The notes: generated from the sequence alone by a model not told the origin. 64,000 bases of DNA from Bradyrhizobium sp. AZCC 1719 (GCF_036924525.1 NZ_JAZHRU010000001.1:1765001-1829000), one strand, 5' to 3'; shown: positions 28,490 through 37,704, counted from the stretch's first letter. A program made the numbers and translations.

Positions 28490-30016
28490 ATGTCGCTCAA
28501 TGTCGGCCTGAGCCTTCCCGGGGACGAAACCGCCCGCCAGGGAGCCTGGGCCGTGACTCCCCTGCACGCCGTCGTCGCCGTCTTCATGGTGGCGATCATG
28601 CTGCGAGGGTTTTTGCCCTTCAACGTCGATGTAAGCTGGTGGTTGACCATCTGCGAGCGCATGCTCGACGGCCAGCGTTTGTATGTCGACATCCTCGAGA
28701 CCAATCCGCCGATGGCGGGATCGGTCTATATGCTCGGCGTCGTCGTTGCACGCGCGATTCACATGCGGCCTGAGGTCGTGACCAACGGGCTGATCTTTCT
28801 ATTGATCGCGGCATCGCTGGCGCTGACATGGCGGGCCTTGCGTTTCTCCTCGTTGCGCGAGCGTGCCGGTGGCGTGGTTGCCGTATGGGCGGCCGCGTTG
28901 CTGACCATTTTGCCGATGTATGATTTCGGCCAGCGCGAACACCTGGCGCTGGTGGCGCTGCTGCCGGCGCTTGCGGTCTACATCCTGCGCGCCAATGGCG
29001 AGCGGGTTGCGCCGTCGGCGATCCTGATCGCCGGCCTGTGCGCCGCGACAACCATGAACTTCAAGCCGTATTTCGTCTTTGCGGTCGGCTTTTGCATTCT
29101 GACCGCAGCCGCGCAAGCGCGAGACTGGCGGGTGCTGTTTGCGCCGGAGAACTGGATCGCCGCGACCTTGGTCGTGATCCATGCGCTCTGCATCGTCGCG
29201 TTCTATCCGGAGTATCTCACGCTCATCTATCCGCTGGTGCGCGACGTCTATCTGTTGGCGAACTTACCGCTCCTCTCCATTCTGCCGACGTCAGCAACAA
29301 CGCTGTGGCTGCTGGCGATCACGGTCACGCTGGCGTTGCAAAGCCGGCGGCAGAAAGTGGACACGGTGGCGCTGGTGATGATGGCCGGATCGCTCGGCTT
29401 CGCGGTCTCGTTTTTCGTGCAGGCCAAGGGATGGGGATATCACGCCTATCCGATGGTCGCGCTCGGACTGCTGGCCGCAGGTTGGGCGGTCGTGGCCGGC
29501 GGCGATGGGCAGGCGGGATCGCGCCGGCTTCGCGTTGGCGCGATGTTGCTCATCGCGCTTGTCTTCGCAAACGGATGCCTCCGGTTCGCCACGAGCATCG
29601 ATACGCGGGTCGTCCGGGAGGAGATCACCCCGCTAGGGCCGCGGCCGAAGATCCTGATGCTGAGTGCGGCGAACGACATCGGTCATCCGGCGGTTCGCGA
29701 GCTTGGGGGGACATGGGTCTCGCGTCAGCAGGCGCTTTGGATTCGGGAAGTCGTTCGTCGGGCGCTCCGGGACGGGACCATCGATCAGCCGACGGCGGAC
29801 CGCCTCGCGGGCTACGTGGCGCGCGAGCGCGCCGGCCTGATCGAGGATTTCAGGAAGCAGCCGCCCGACGTTGTTGTGATCGACAACCAGAATAGCGACT
29901 GGGGTAGTTGGGCCGCTGCCGACCCCGAACTCTCCCAACTCCTGAAATCCTATACCTTGGTGAAGAATATCATGGGGATAGAGATCCTGCGGCGAGTGGA
30001 TCAGACCCGGTCCTAG
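28490..30016 (+). CDS. polytopic membrane protein, possible GT-C glycosyltransferase
   Basis: A 508-residue integral membrane protein with about 10-12 hydrophobic helices in residues 20-370 and a soluble C-terminal domain of about 130 residues. The first periplasmic loop, DVSWWLTICERMLDGQRLYVDI followed by LETNPPMAG, resembles the acidic loop (Asp and Glu, with G..LY.D.) of GT-C glycosyltransferases that use polyprenyl-phosphate sugars. The function is therefore a possible lipid-linked sugar transfer, not proven. AGGA precedes the ATG at 28490 by 5 bases; an in-frame start at 28460 is less likely. It stands alone between tRNA-Thr and a small secreted protein gene. Confidence 0.7.
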   Translation: MSLNVGLSLPGDETARQGAWAVTPLHAVVAVFMVAIMLRGFLPFNVDVSWWLTICERMLDGQRLYVDILETNPPMAGSVYMLGVVVARAIHMRPEVVTNGLIFLLIAASLALTWRALRFSSLRERAGGVVAVWAAALLTILPMYDFGQREHLALVALLPALAVYILRANGERVAPSAILIAGLCAATTMNFKPYFVFAVGFCILTAAAQARDWRVLFAPENWIAATLVVIHALCIVAFYPEYLTLIYPLVRDVYLLANLPLLSILPTSATTLWLLAITVTLALQSRRQKVDTVALVMMAGSLGFAVSFFVQAKGWGYHAYPMVALGLLAAGWAVVAGGDGQAGSRRLRVGAMLLIALVFANGCLRFATSIDTRVVREEITPLGPRPKILMLSAANDIGHPAVRELGGTWVSRQQALWIREVVRRALRDGTIDQPTADRLAGYVARERAGLIEDFRKQPPDVVVIDNQNSDWGSWAAADPELSQLLKSYTLVKNIMGIEILRRVDQTRS

Positions 30017-30123
30017 GCGCGTCGATAGATCGCCGGGTGGTGCATGCCTTGCGTGACCTTTCTCACATAGAGAGCCGCGTGGCCGGCCTAGTCTCCGCCT
30101 CGACCTCAAGGGGAGACACCAAC

Positions 30124-30528
30124 ATGCGTAAACTCATTCTCATCGCAGGATTCGTTCTGGCATCCACTGCTGCTCAGGCTGGGGATCGGAGCTTGTCGCT
30201 GGGTGGCATCGAGCGGGCGCCCGCGAAGGCCGTCGATGCACCGAAAACCGCTGAAGTCCCGCAGCCGCCGGAACCGCCGAAATATGTCGAGCGGCCGGCG
30301 ATCGAGCCCAAGGCTGAAACGCCGAAGGCTGAGACTCCGAAGGCCGAGGCGCCCAAGCCGGCAGCAAAGGTTCAACAGCCGGCCGCTGAGCGGTCGAGAG
30401 CCGAGCGCGGAAGGCCCGTTGCTCGGAGAACGGCGTTCATGTCCAGGAGCATGAAGCCGCGCCGCAGGCACCACTGGATTGAAGCGCGCATCGTCCGCGA
30501 GCTGCATCGCCACGGGATCTACTGGTAA
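30124..30528 (+). CDS. small exported Pro/Ala/Lys-rich protein
   Basis: A 134-residue protein with a clear signal peptide (MRKLILIAGFVLASTAAQA). The mature part is low-complexity: a Pro/Lys/Glu-rich segment with the short repeat KAETP twice and related KAEAP, then a very basic C-terminus (RSMKPRRRHHWIEARIVREL). No known domain is seen. A strong AGGGGAG lies 9 bases before the ATG. A bidirectional terminator follows at 30542-30580. The function is unknown; the basic tail might bind an acidic polymer. Confidence 0.75.
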   Translation: MRKLILIAGFVLASTAAQAGDRSLSLGGIERAPAKAVDAPKTAEVPQPPEPPKYVERPAIEPKAETPKAETPKAEAPKPAAKVQQPAAERSRAERGRPVARRTAFMSRSMKPRRRHHWIEARIVRELHRHGIYW

Positions 30529-30541
30529 ACACTGCCAAAGC

Positions 30542-30580
30542 AAAACGCGCCCCTCGGGATTACTCCGAGGGGCGCGTTTT
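30542..30580. terminator. bidirectional intrinsic terminator
   Basis: A perfect 16-bp stem (AAAACGCGCCCCTCGG with its complement) around a 7-base loop, flanked by A-run and T-run so that it works on both strands. It sits between two convergent genes, the small exported protein (ends 30528) and the polysaccharide deacetylase (ends 30601). Confidence 0.92.
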
Positions 30581-30600
30581 GCGTGCTTGAGCCGATCGGC

Positions 30601-31635
30601 TTACTGCGAAACCGTCTGCACCACGCTGCTGATCGGGCGGCTGGCAACCGCCGGCATCTTCTGGTCCTTCACCAGCATCGCGTCATATTCGGGCAGGGTT
30701 TCGAGTTGCTCCTTGGCGCGCATTTGCACGACCTTGTAGCCGCCGGCTTTCAGGCGGCGCAGCAATGTCGGCAAAGCTTGCGCCGTGCTCTTCTGCAAAT
30801 CGTGCATCAGGATGACGCCCTTGCCCTGCTTGTCGAGCTTGGTCATGACGTTCTGGATGACCTGGTCGGGACCCGACGATCTGAAGTCGTTGGAATCGAC
30901 ATCAACCGAAAACATCGAGATGTTGCGCGAGGCGAGATAGCCGAGGGCCGGCTGCGTGTGCGCAAGCCCCGGGAAGCGGAAGAACGGCGCGGGCGCCGTC
31001 CCGAGCGCCATCTTCACCGCGCTAAAGCCCTTCTCGATCTCTTCCTTGACCTGCGCTTCGGTCAGTTTCTTGCTGTCGAGATGGGCATGCGACCAGGTGT
31101 GCGAGCCGATGGTGTGGCCGGCGGTCGCGACCTGCTTGAGAATCTCGGGATGATAAGTCGTGTGCTTGCCGACGGGGAAGAAGAGCGCCTTCGTGCATTC
31201 ATCCGATAGCGCCTTGAGCACGGCGGGCGTGGTCGGCCACGGGCCGTCGTCGAAGGTCAGCACGACCTCTTTGTCGGTCAGGAAGTCGAACTGCTTGTAC
31301 TGCAGGAAGCCGAAGCCGGGGCCGCCGGTGGTGTCGATCACGACGGTGCGGCTCACGCCGAGTGCGTCGGGATTGGCGCAGGCCGATCGCATCGGCTGGG
31401 CTGCGGGAATCGGCGCGGGGGCAGGGGCCGGCTTCGAGAGCGAGGCTGTGGTCTCGACGTCGTCCCTCGGTGCCGGCCTGGCTGCGGCGGGTGCCGGCAG
31501 CGGCTCGGGCGCACGGGCGGCAACGGTTTGGGGTGCAGCCGCGTCGGTCCGCGGCGAGGAGGTCCAAAACCAAACGCCGGTGATCACCAGCGCCATCACT
31601 ACACTGGCCAGCATCAGGCCCAACGCATTACGCAT
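30601..31635 (-). CDS. polysaccharide deacetylase (NodB homology domain)
   Basis: A 344-residue protein with an N-terminal membrane segment or signal anchor (ALGLMLASVVMALVITGVWFW), a Pro/Ala-rich linker (about 30-90), and a carbohydrate esterase family 4 domain. Catalytic motifs: VVLTFDDGPWP (metal-binding and catalytic Asp), SHTWSHAHLD (metal-binding His pair), FFRFPGLAH and a C-terminal GVILMHD. It faces the periplasm and probably removes acetyl groups from a glycan, with peptidoglycan or exopolysaccharide both possible. The ATG at 31635 has AAAGAG upstream; an open frame starting at 31665 is longer but lacks a better site. Confidence 0.9.
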   Translation of the reverse strand: MRNALGLMLASVVMALVITGVWFWTSSPRTDAAAPQTVAARAPEPLPAPAAARPAPRDDVETTASLSKPAPAPAPIPAAQPMRSACANPDALGVSRTVVIDTTGGPGFGFLQYKQFDFLTDKEVVLTFDDGPWPTTPAVLKALSDECTKALFFPVGKHTTYHPEILKQVATAGHTIGSHTWSHAHLDSKKLTEAQVKEEIEKGFSAVKMALGTAPAPFFRFPGLAHTQPALGYLASRNISMFSVDVDSNDFRSSGPDQVIQNVMTKLDKQGKGVILMHDLQKSTAQALPTLLRRLKAGGYKVVQMRAKEQLETLPEYDAMLVKDQKMPAVASRPISSVVQTVSQ

Positions 31636-31844
31636 CGCTACTCTTTCCACATACTCGGGGTACACACACGCAACGGGCCATTAATGCCAACAATGTCTTA
31701 ACGTCTCGCGAACAAGCGCCGGCTAGGTGAAGGAAATGAGCAGCTTATGCGCGAGTGAGGTCAGTCACAGTCGCCCCGCGGCTCCGGGCGCATGCTCCTG
31801 CCATCAACAACGGGGCTCGCCTGCCGAGCCAACAGGAGCCGACA

Positions 31845-32123
31845 ATGACCGCAGTGTTCTTCAATGCCGTTCGCAAGGTCAGCCTAGTGCTGGCCCTGAC
31901 CGCCTCGTTCGCCGCCGCTTCGTCGACCGCGAGCTTCGCCTTCACCTCTGAGCAGCAGCAGATGTGCACCGGCGACGCATTCCGCCTCTGCAGCTCGGAA
32001 ATCCCGAATATTCCGAAGATCACCGCCTGCATGATCAAGCATCGCGCCGACCTGAGCGCGGGCTGCCGCACCGTGATGGATCGCGATCTCGCGGCGAAGA
32101 AGGGCAAGCTCGCCGCGCAATAG
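31845..32123 (+). CDS. small secreted cysteine-rich protein (four-Cys pattern)
   Basis: A 92-residue protein with a signal peptide cleaved near SFA (about residue 32) and a mature part of about 60 residues with four cysteines spaced C-x7-C-x12-C-x11-C (CTGDAFRLC, ITACMIKHRADLSAGC). This spacing resembles the cysteine-rich repeat family (PF00839-like). The protein encoded at 32356-32577 has almost the same pattern. AGGAG lies 8 bases before the ATG at 31845. The function is unknown; the cysteines probably form disulfides in the periplasm. Confidence 0.8.
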   Translation: MTAVFFNAVRKVSLVLALTASFAAASSTASFAFTSEQQQMCTGDAFRLCSSEIPNIPKITACMIKHRADLSAGCRTVMDRDLAAKKGKLAAQ

Positions 32124-32264
32124 TCGGCCCACCGGCTCCCGGGAACGCTTGCGGCGATGCGACGCAGGCGTTTTTCGTTTCGCGGCGTTCACAACGCGAA
32201 CGGGGCATTTCGCCGTTCACAAATGCGTGCGGCCGGGATTTTGACGCACTGGATTCCTGTTTGA

Positions 32265-32316
32265 CGCGTTTTCCTGACGCGGACCGGTTCCAACCTCGCC
32301 AGAAAACGCTATAGAG
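32265..32316. repeat. palindromic intergenic element
   Basis: Arms GCGTTTTCCTG and CAGAAAACGC, with a central CGGACCGGTTCC core; it belongs to the same loose family as 28060-28163. It lies 40 bp upstream of the second cysteine-rich protein gene. Confidence 0.5.
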
Positions 32317-32355
32317 CGCGCTGATCGCGTTTCCCGGCTACGAAGGCATTAACAA

Positions 32356-32577
32356 ATGACCAAGATCCTTTTCGTCATTCCCCTGATCCTGATGGCCTCA
32401 AGCGTATCGGCACAAACACAAAAAAGAGAGGGGCATGACGAGTGCGCGCGCGACGTCTCGCGGTATTGCCGGGCGCAGATGCAGGATGGTGATCAGGTCA
32501 TTCTGGCCTGCCTGAAGCAGAACCGCTCACGGATCAGCAAGGCCTGCCAGCGGAAGCTAGCGAGCGCCGGGCAGTAG
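32356..32577 (+). CDS. small secreted cysteine-rich protein (paralogue-like)
   Basis: A 73-residue protein with a signal peptide (MTKILFVIPLILMASSVSAQ) and four cysteines spaced C-x7-C-x13-C-x11-C in the mature part (CARDVSRYC, ILACLKQNRSRISKAC). The pattern and the alternating D/R..C and CLK.N residues match the cysteine-rich repeat type and the neighbour at 31845-32123, so the two are probably related. The ribosome binding site is weak (GAAGG about 12 bases upstream). The function is unknown. Confidence 0.78.
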   Translation: MTKILFVIPLILMASSVSAQTQKREGHDECARDVSRYCRAQMQDGDQVILACLKQNRSRISKACQRKLASAGQ

Positions 32578-32598
32578 AAGGCGCCGGGCGGCCGTGGC

Positions 32599-32772
32599 TT
32601 ATCCCGTGCCGTTTCCGTTGGCGCGCAGCGATTGGTAGAAATCGTAAATCAATAGCGCCATCACCAGCACGCAGATGATGATCAGCGGCACTGCCTTGAT
32701 CCACCAGAGCATGATGCCGAGAAACGCGCAGACGCCGGCAACGCCGATCAGTCCGGTGATGAAATTCGTCAT
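32599..32772 (-). CDS. small two-helix membrane protein
   Basis: A 57-residue protein with two hydrophobic segments (FITGLIGVAGVCAFLGIMLWW and VPLIIICVLVMALLIYDFY). AAGGAG lies 7 bases before its ATG, and that ATG overlaps the amidase stop codon (TGATG), so it is translationally coupled to the amidase and last in the TRAP-amidase operon. No known family is recognised. It may be an accessory membrane peptide of the transporter, but that is only suggested by position. Confidence 0.7.
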   Translation of the reverse strand: MTNFITGLIGVAGVCAFLGIMLWWIKAVPLIIICVLVMALLIYDFYQSLRANGNGTG

Positions 32773-34161
32773 CTGCCGCTCCTTGTTTTCGCGCGACGCG
32801 CATTGGTTTTGGCAGGCGCGGCTTTGCCGCGGCCGCCTTTTCCAAGAGTTTTGATGAGCCAGTTGGCCGTCCGCAGGAGCCGCGCATCGTTGCCGCGGCG
32901 CCCGACCAACTGAACGCCGATGGGCAGGCCGCTTTCCGATTGCAGCAGCGGCAGCGTCACCGCCGGCGTGCCGAGGTAAGTCCACGTCGAGCAGAACACG
33001 GGGTTGCCGGTACTGTCGAGGCCGCGCGGCGCCGGGCCCGGTGCAGACGGGGTCAGAATCGCGTCGTATTCGTCAAACACGCCGTCGAGCGCCGCGTTGA
33101 GCGGCGCGCTGCCGGCCAAGGCGCGCGTGTAGTCGACGGCCGCAACCTGGCGGCCGCGCTCGATCAGTGCGCGCAGCATCTGGCTCAGGGACTCGCCGCC
33201 CTGCTCGAAATCGCGATGCAGGTTGTGCGCCATCTCCACTTCCATGACGGTGCGGTGCATGTCGATGGCGCGGTCGAAACTTGGGCCGATCTCGACTTCG
33301 GAAACTTGCTCGCCGAGCGCTTCCACCAGTTCGGCAAACGCCTCCGTCGTCACCTGCTCGACATGCTTCCACGCGGGCGAGCGCACGAAGGCGAACCGTG
33401 GCGGCAATGGCGGCTCACTTGCCGCCATTTCGACAAAGGGCGGAGAGGCAAGGGGGCGCGTATCCGGATCTTCCTCGTCGAAACCTGCAAGGGTCTGTGC
33501 CAGCAGTGCTGCATCGTCGACCGAGCGCGCAAACACGCCGGACATGATCAAGTGCCCGCGATAGCAGTAGCGCGCCGCTCCGTGGAATGAGACCGTGTGT
33601 CGGCTTGAAGCCAACCACCCCGCAGAAGGCGGCAGGGCGGATCACGGACCCGTTGGTCTGCGAGCCGATGGCGCCCGGCACCATCAGCGCTGCAACGGCC
33701 GCGGCGGAGCCCGACGATGACCCGCCCGGCGTGTGAGCCGGGTTGTGCGGATTTCGGGTCTTGCCGGGATTGAAATAGGCATACTCGGTCGTCACCGTCT
33801 TGCCGAGGATCACGGCCCCTGCCGCCCGCAGGCGCGCCACCGCCGCCGCATCGCGACGCGGAGTGCGTCCGGCCCACAGGCTTGATCCGAACTCCGTCGG
33901 CATGTCGCCGGTATCGAAGATATCCTTGATGCCCAGTGGCACGCCATGCAACGGGCCTGTGGCCTTGCCCTGCTTGCGACGGTCGTCCGCGGCCTCGGCC
34001 TGCCGCATCGCGTAGTCGCGATCGAGGAATGCCCACGCCTCGATGTCGCGATCGGCCTCGTCGACGCGTTTCAAGCAGTCGGCGACAAGCTCCACTGAGC
34101 TGAGCCGGCCATCGCGGATGCTGGCCGCAGCCTCCGCAAGCCCGAGCGCATTGAGACTCAT
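32769..34161 (-). pseudogene. amidase (GatA/AtzF-type signature), one-base frameshift
   Basis: An amidase-signature enzyme of about 464 codons that would hydrolyse an amide bond. The Ser-Ser-Lys catalytic set is present: Lys in PLGIKDIFDTGD, the cis-Ser in GGSSSGSAAAVAA, and the nucleophile region GSQTNGSVIRPAAFCGVVGFKPT. The reading frame breaks at 33540: after LSRALDHV a single extra C shifts the frame, and the expected GVFARSVDDAALL follows in the other frame down to the stop at 32769. Either the gene is inactivated or the base is a sequencing error; no other damage is visible. It lies 31 bp downstream of dctM in the TRAP operon, so its substrate may be what the transporter imports. Confidence 0.85.
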
Positions 34162-34192
34162 GCGCATCCTTTCAGCGCTTTGCCGGGCCGGC

Positions 34193-35542
34193 TCACCGCG
34201 ATCCATAGAGATAGCTGGGCAACCACAACGCAATTTCCGGGAAGATGTAGACCAGAGCCATGGTGAAGAAGACCAGGCCGACAAAGGGAAGCGCGCCGGA
34301 GAAGATGTCGGTGAGCTTCACTTGCGGCGGTGCCACGCCCTTCAAATAGAAGGCGGCCATCGCGACGGGCGGCGTATTGAACGCTGTCTGCGTGTTCAAT
34401 GCGACCAGGATGCCGAAGAAGATTGGATCGATGCCGTACTGGGGAAGCAGCGGCAGGAAGATCGGCACGAAGATGATGATGATCTCGGTCCATTCCAGCG
34501 GCCAGCCGAGCAGGAAGATGATGATCTGGGTCAGCAGCAGGAACTGAATCGGTGACAGATTCAGCGAGGTGAAGAACTGCTCGACCACCGACTGTCCGCC
34601 GAGGACGGCAAACACCGCGGAGAACGTCCACGACCCGATGAACAGGTAGCAGACCATCGCGGTGGCGCGCACGGTAAGGTAAACCGACTCGCGCATCATC
34701 GTGTAGTTGAGCGAGCGATAGGCCGCTGCCAGAACGATGCTCATGAGCGCGCCCACCGCCGCCGCTTCGGACGGCGTCGCCAGCCCGAACAGGATCGCAC
34801 CGAGCACCGAAACAATCAGCAGCGCCAACGGCAGGAACGATGTGGCGAGCGCCCAGATCACCGTGCTGAGAGGCACATTGGTCTGTTCGGGCGGCAGCTT
34901 CGGCGCGAGCGCGGGATTGATGATCGCCCGCGCCATCGCGTAGAGGACATAGAACAAGGCCAGCATGAACCCCGGAAAGAATGCGGCCGCATAGAGCTTG
35001 ACCGCCGAAACGCCGGCGGTCGCCGCATAGACGATCAGGAGAATGCTTGGAGGGATCAGGATGCCGAGGCAGCCGCCGGCGCACACCACGCCTGCCGACA
35101 GCTTGGTGTCGTAACCCGCGCGCAGCATCGCCGGCAACGCCAGCAGGCCCATCAGCGTAACAACGGCGCCGACGATGCCGGTGGCGGTCGCGAACATTGC
35201 GCAAGTGATGAGCGTAGCCACCGCGAGCGCGCCGGGCACGTTCTTCATCGACAATTGCAGCGAGTGGAACAGGCGGTCGAGAATATTGGCGCGCTCGACC
35301 AGATAGCCCATGAAGAGGAACAGTGGCACCGCGACCAGCACGTCGCTGGACGTGACCTCGAACGTCTTCTGCACCAGCAGCGTGAAGATACGGTTCTGGA
35401 AGAACTCCTGACCGGGCGTGTAGTAGGCATAGTAGCCGAACGAGACGCCCATCGCCATCAGCGTGAAGGCGATCGGGAAGCCGAGCATGATGATGAAGAT
35501 GAAAAGCCCCAGCATCAGCATGCCGAGTTGAGGGTCGGTCAT
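34193..35542 (-). CDS. dctM: TRAP transporter large permease (DctM type)
   Basis: A 449-residue membrane permease with about 12-13 helices, the ion-coupled transport subunit of a tripartite ATP-independent periplasmic transporter. Family blocks include DVLVAVPLFLFMGYLVERANI, GAVVTLMGLLALPAMLRAGYD, GGCLGILIPPSILLIVYAA, ILFGLATPSEAAAVGALM and NTQTAFNTPPVAMAAFYLKGV. Its ATG overlaps the dctQ stop by four bases (ATGA). The amidase gene follows 31 bp later. Confidence 0.95.
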   Translation of the reverse strand: MTDPQLGMLMLGLFIFIIMLGFPIAFTLMAMGVSFGYYAYYTPGQEFFQNRIFTLLVQKTFEVTSSDVLVAVPLFLFMGYLVERANILDRLFHSLQLSMKNVPGALAVATLITCAMFATATGIVGAVVTLMGLLALPAMLRAGYDTKLSAGVVCAGGCLGILIPPSILLIVYAATAGVSAVKLYAAAFFPGFMLALFYVLYAMARAIINPALAPKLPPEQTNVPLSTVIWALATSFLPLALLIVSVLGAILFGLATPSEAAAVGALMSIVLAAAYRSLNYTMMRESVYLTVRATAMVCYLFIGSWTFSAVFAVLGGQSVVEQFFTSLNLSPIQFLLLTQIIIFLLGWPLEWTEIIIIFVPIFLPLLPQYGIDPIFFGILVALNTQTAFNTPPVAMAAFYLKGVAPPQVKLTDIFSGALPFVGLVFFTMALVYIFPEIALWLPSYLYGSR

Positions 35543-36144
35543 GCGCCGGCTCCTTTCTCGGTCGGCTCCACCGCAGCCTGGTGCTGTTGATGCTCGCGGA
35601 TGATGAGGCTCTCGGTTTCCTCGACGTCGTGCAGGCGTTGCGGCCATCGTCCGGTGCGGATGCACAGCACACAGCGGATGATTTCAGCGAACCCTTGCAG
35701 AAACAGAAGCAGGCCGGTGATCGGGATCAGCGCCTTCAGCGGAAACACCGGCACGCCGGCCGGACTGAAGATGCTGACTTCGCGGAAGCGCACCGACATA
35801 TCGGCGTAGTTCCAGCCTGAATACATCAATGCCGCAATCGCCGGCAGGAAGAACAGAATGTAAAGAACGAGGTCCATCGTCGCCTGGGTGCGCGGCGACC
35901 ACAGCCGGTAGACCACATCGGCGCGCACATGGCCGTTGCGCGAGAGCGTATAGGCGCCGGCCATCAGGAACATCGCGCCGTAGGTGATGTAGCTGATGTC
36001 GAATGCCCAGGTGGTCGGCGCACGCAACACGTAGCGCATGAACACCTCGTAGCTGACACCGAGCGTGAGGACGAGAATCAGCCAGGCGAACGCCTTGCCG
36101 ACCCATGTGCTGAGCTCATCGATGAAAAACAGAAATTTCCTCAT
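35539..36144 (-). CDS. dctQ: TRAP transporter small permease (DctQ type)
   Basis: A 201-residue membrane protein with four helices (FAWLILVLTLGVSYEVFMRYV, SYITYGAMFLMAGAYTL, MDLVLYILFFLPAIAALMYSGW and LIPITGLLLFLQGFAEIIRCVL) and the family hallmark around RNGHVRADVVY. The C-terminal tail is polar with Glu/His-Gln runs. The ATG at 36144 is chosen over a longer frame from 36171. It lies 113 bp downstream of the binding-protein gene and overlaps dctM. Confidence 0.93.
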   Translation of the reverse strand: MRKFLFFIDELSTWVGKAFAWLILVLTLGVSYEVFMRYVLRAPTTWAFDISYITYGAMFLMAGAYTLSRNGHVRADVVYRLWSPRTQATMDLVLYILFFLPAIAALMYSGWNYADMSVRFREVSIFSPAGVPVFPLKALIPITGLLLFLQGFAEIIRCVLCIRTGRWPQRLHDVEETESLIIREHQQHQAAVEPTEKGAGA

Positions 36145-36257
36145 GCGAGTTGAACCCGCGGCAAATCGCACATCCGGATGTCCCCCAATTGCTGGCTGAG
36201 CGGCGCGTCAACCGCGCCGCTCATTATTCGTACCGCCGCTCAAGCGCTGCGAGCTCG

Positions 36258-37379
36258 TCAGACCTTGAGCACGCCCGGGAAGTGATGCTCGAAGGCGCCA
36301 CGATAATCCGTCGCGTTGTTCATGTTGTAGTAGACCACGCGGCGCACCCACGCCTTCTGCGAATCCATCACCTTCTTCATGAACGGATCCGACCCGAGCT
36401 GAGTGATCAGGCCATCCCATGCCTTGATCTGCGCATCGAATACGGACTTCGGCGTCCGCTGAACGTTGACCTTGTCCTTGCTGATCAGTTCCTGCAGGTC
36501 CTTGGAGTAATAATCCATCGCCTTCCATTCGTTGGCGGAGGAGACTGCCTCTGCGGCATACTGCAGAATCGCCTTCTGCTCGGCCGCCAACGCATTGTAT
36601 TTCGTGCGGTTGAACATGATCTCGAAGTATTCCGTCGCCTGATGGTGGCTGCCCATCATGTAGTTCTTGGCGACGTCCTGCGCGCCGAAGCGCCTGTCCG
36701 AGGTCGGGTTGTTAAACTCGAATCCGTCGATCACGCCGCGCTCCATGGCCGGCACGATTTCGCCGCCCGGAAGCTGCGCGACAGAGGCGCCCATCACCTG
36801 GAACAAGTCGGCGGCGAGACCCACGGTGCGGTACTTGAGCCCCTTCAGGTCGGCGTCGCTGTTGATCGGCTTCTTGAACCAGCCGAGTGGCTGGGTCGGC
36901 ATCGGCATCGCGAAGAAGCTCTTGATGTTGACCTTCATAATCTGGGTCTGGAGTTCTTCGAACAGCTCCTTGCCACCGCCGTTGTGAATCCAGCCAAGGC
37001 CTTCGTTGGCATTGAAGCCGAACACGGGCCCGGTGCCGAATAGCGACGCGGCCTTGTGCTTGCCGTACCAGTAGACGGTCACCGTATGGGCCGCGTCGAT
37101 CTGACCGCCATGCACGCCGTCGAATACCTGGAACGGATGCACAACCGAACCGCCCACCAGATAGTCGATACGCAGCCGGCCTCCCGCCATCTCGTTGACG
37201 CGCTTCACATAATCTTCGGCCATCTCGTTGAAGACGTCGGCCTTGCCCCACGAGCCCTGCATCTTCAGGGTCGCCGTCTGCGCCCGGCTGACTTGTGGCA
37301 TCGCAATCGCCGCACCGCCGGCGGCCGCGGCCGTCAGGAAACGGCGCCGCGTCGTTTTTGTATCGCTACGCTTGCTCAT
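36258..37379 (-). CDS. TRAP transporter substrate-binding protein (DctP family, TakP-like)
   Basis: A 373-residue periplasmic binding protein. The N-terminus is a twin-arginine signal (TKTTRRRFLTAAAAGGAAIAM, cleavage near SRAQ). The mature protein begins TLKMQGSWGKADVFNEMAEDYV and has the DctP-family middle block MPTQPLGWFKKP, KYRTVGLAADLFQVMGAS and MERGVIDGFEFNNPTSD, which resembles the 2-oxoacid-binding TakP of Rhodobacter; the substrate is therefore only tentatively an organic or oxo acid. The GGGAGGAACTC leader gives a strong ribosome binding site. It is first in the dctP-dctQ-dctM-amidase operon. Confidence 0.92.
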   Translation of the reverse strand: MSKRSDTKTTRRRFLTAAAAGGAAIAMPQVSRAQTATLKMQGSWGKADVFNEMAEDYVKRVNEMAGGRLRIDYLVGGSVVHPFQVFDGVHGGQIDAAHTVTVYWYGKHKAASLFGTGPVFGFNANEGLGWIHNGGGKELFEELQTQIMKVNIKSFFAMPMPTQPLGWFKKPINSDADLKGLKYRTVGLAADLFQVMGASVAQLPGGEIVPAMERGVIDGFEFNNPTSDRRFGAQDVAKNYMMGSHHQATEYFEIMFNRTKYNALAAEQKAILQYAAEAVSSANEWKAMDYYSKDLQELISKDKVNVQRTPKSVFDAQIKAWDGLITQLGSDPFMKKVMDSQKAWVRRVVYYNMNNATDYRGAFEHHFPGVLKV

Positions 37380-37704
37380 GAGTTCCTCCCGGTTGAGATG
37401 TCGCCCGCTGTCGCCGCAGGCTTGTTTGTCTCAACGACAAGTCAAAGGCTTGCGCGGCATTTTGGCAAGCGGGAAGTGCGCGGACTCCTTATGAATCGCT
37501 CAACTGGCAGGGCAACGTTGCTATCTCGCAGGCGCGAAGCAGGACCTGCTCGCGTTCGGCGGGGCGTATGCCCACCGACGTCTTGCACTTTAGTCGCAGG
37601 AAGTTGGTGGCGCGGTGTGGGCAGCACGCTGAATCAAGTTGGGCTGATTTATTCCCGCGCCGTTCTGCGCCCAACAGCCGCCCCGCGTCACCCATATCGA
37701 TGGG
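37380..37704. other. intergenic region upstream of TRAP operon
   Basis: This 325-bp gap separates the start of the TRAP binding-protein gene from the 3' end of the MFS gene and must include the TRAP operon promoter. I see no strong palindrome, promoter pair or credible gene in it; the inner part is only of average GC content. Confidence 0.45.
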
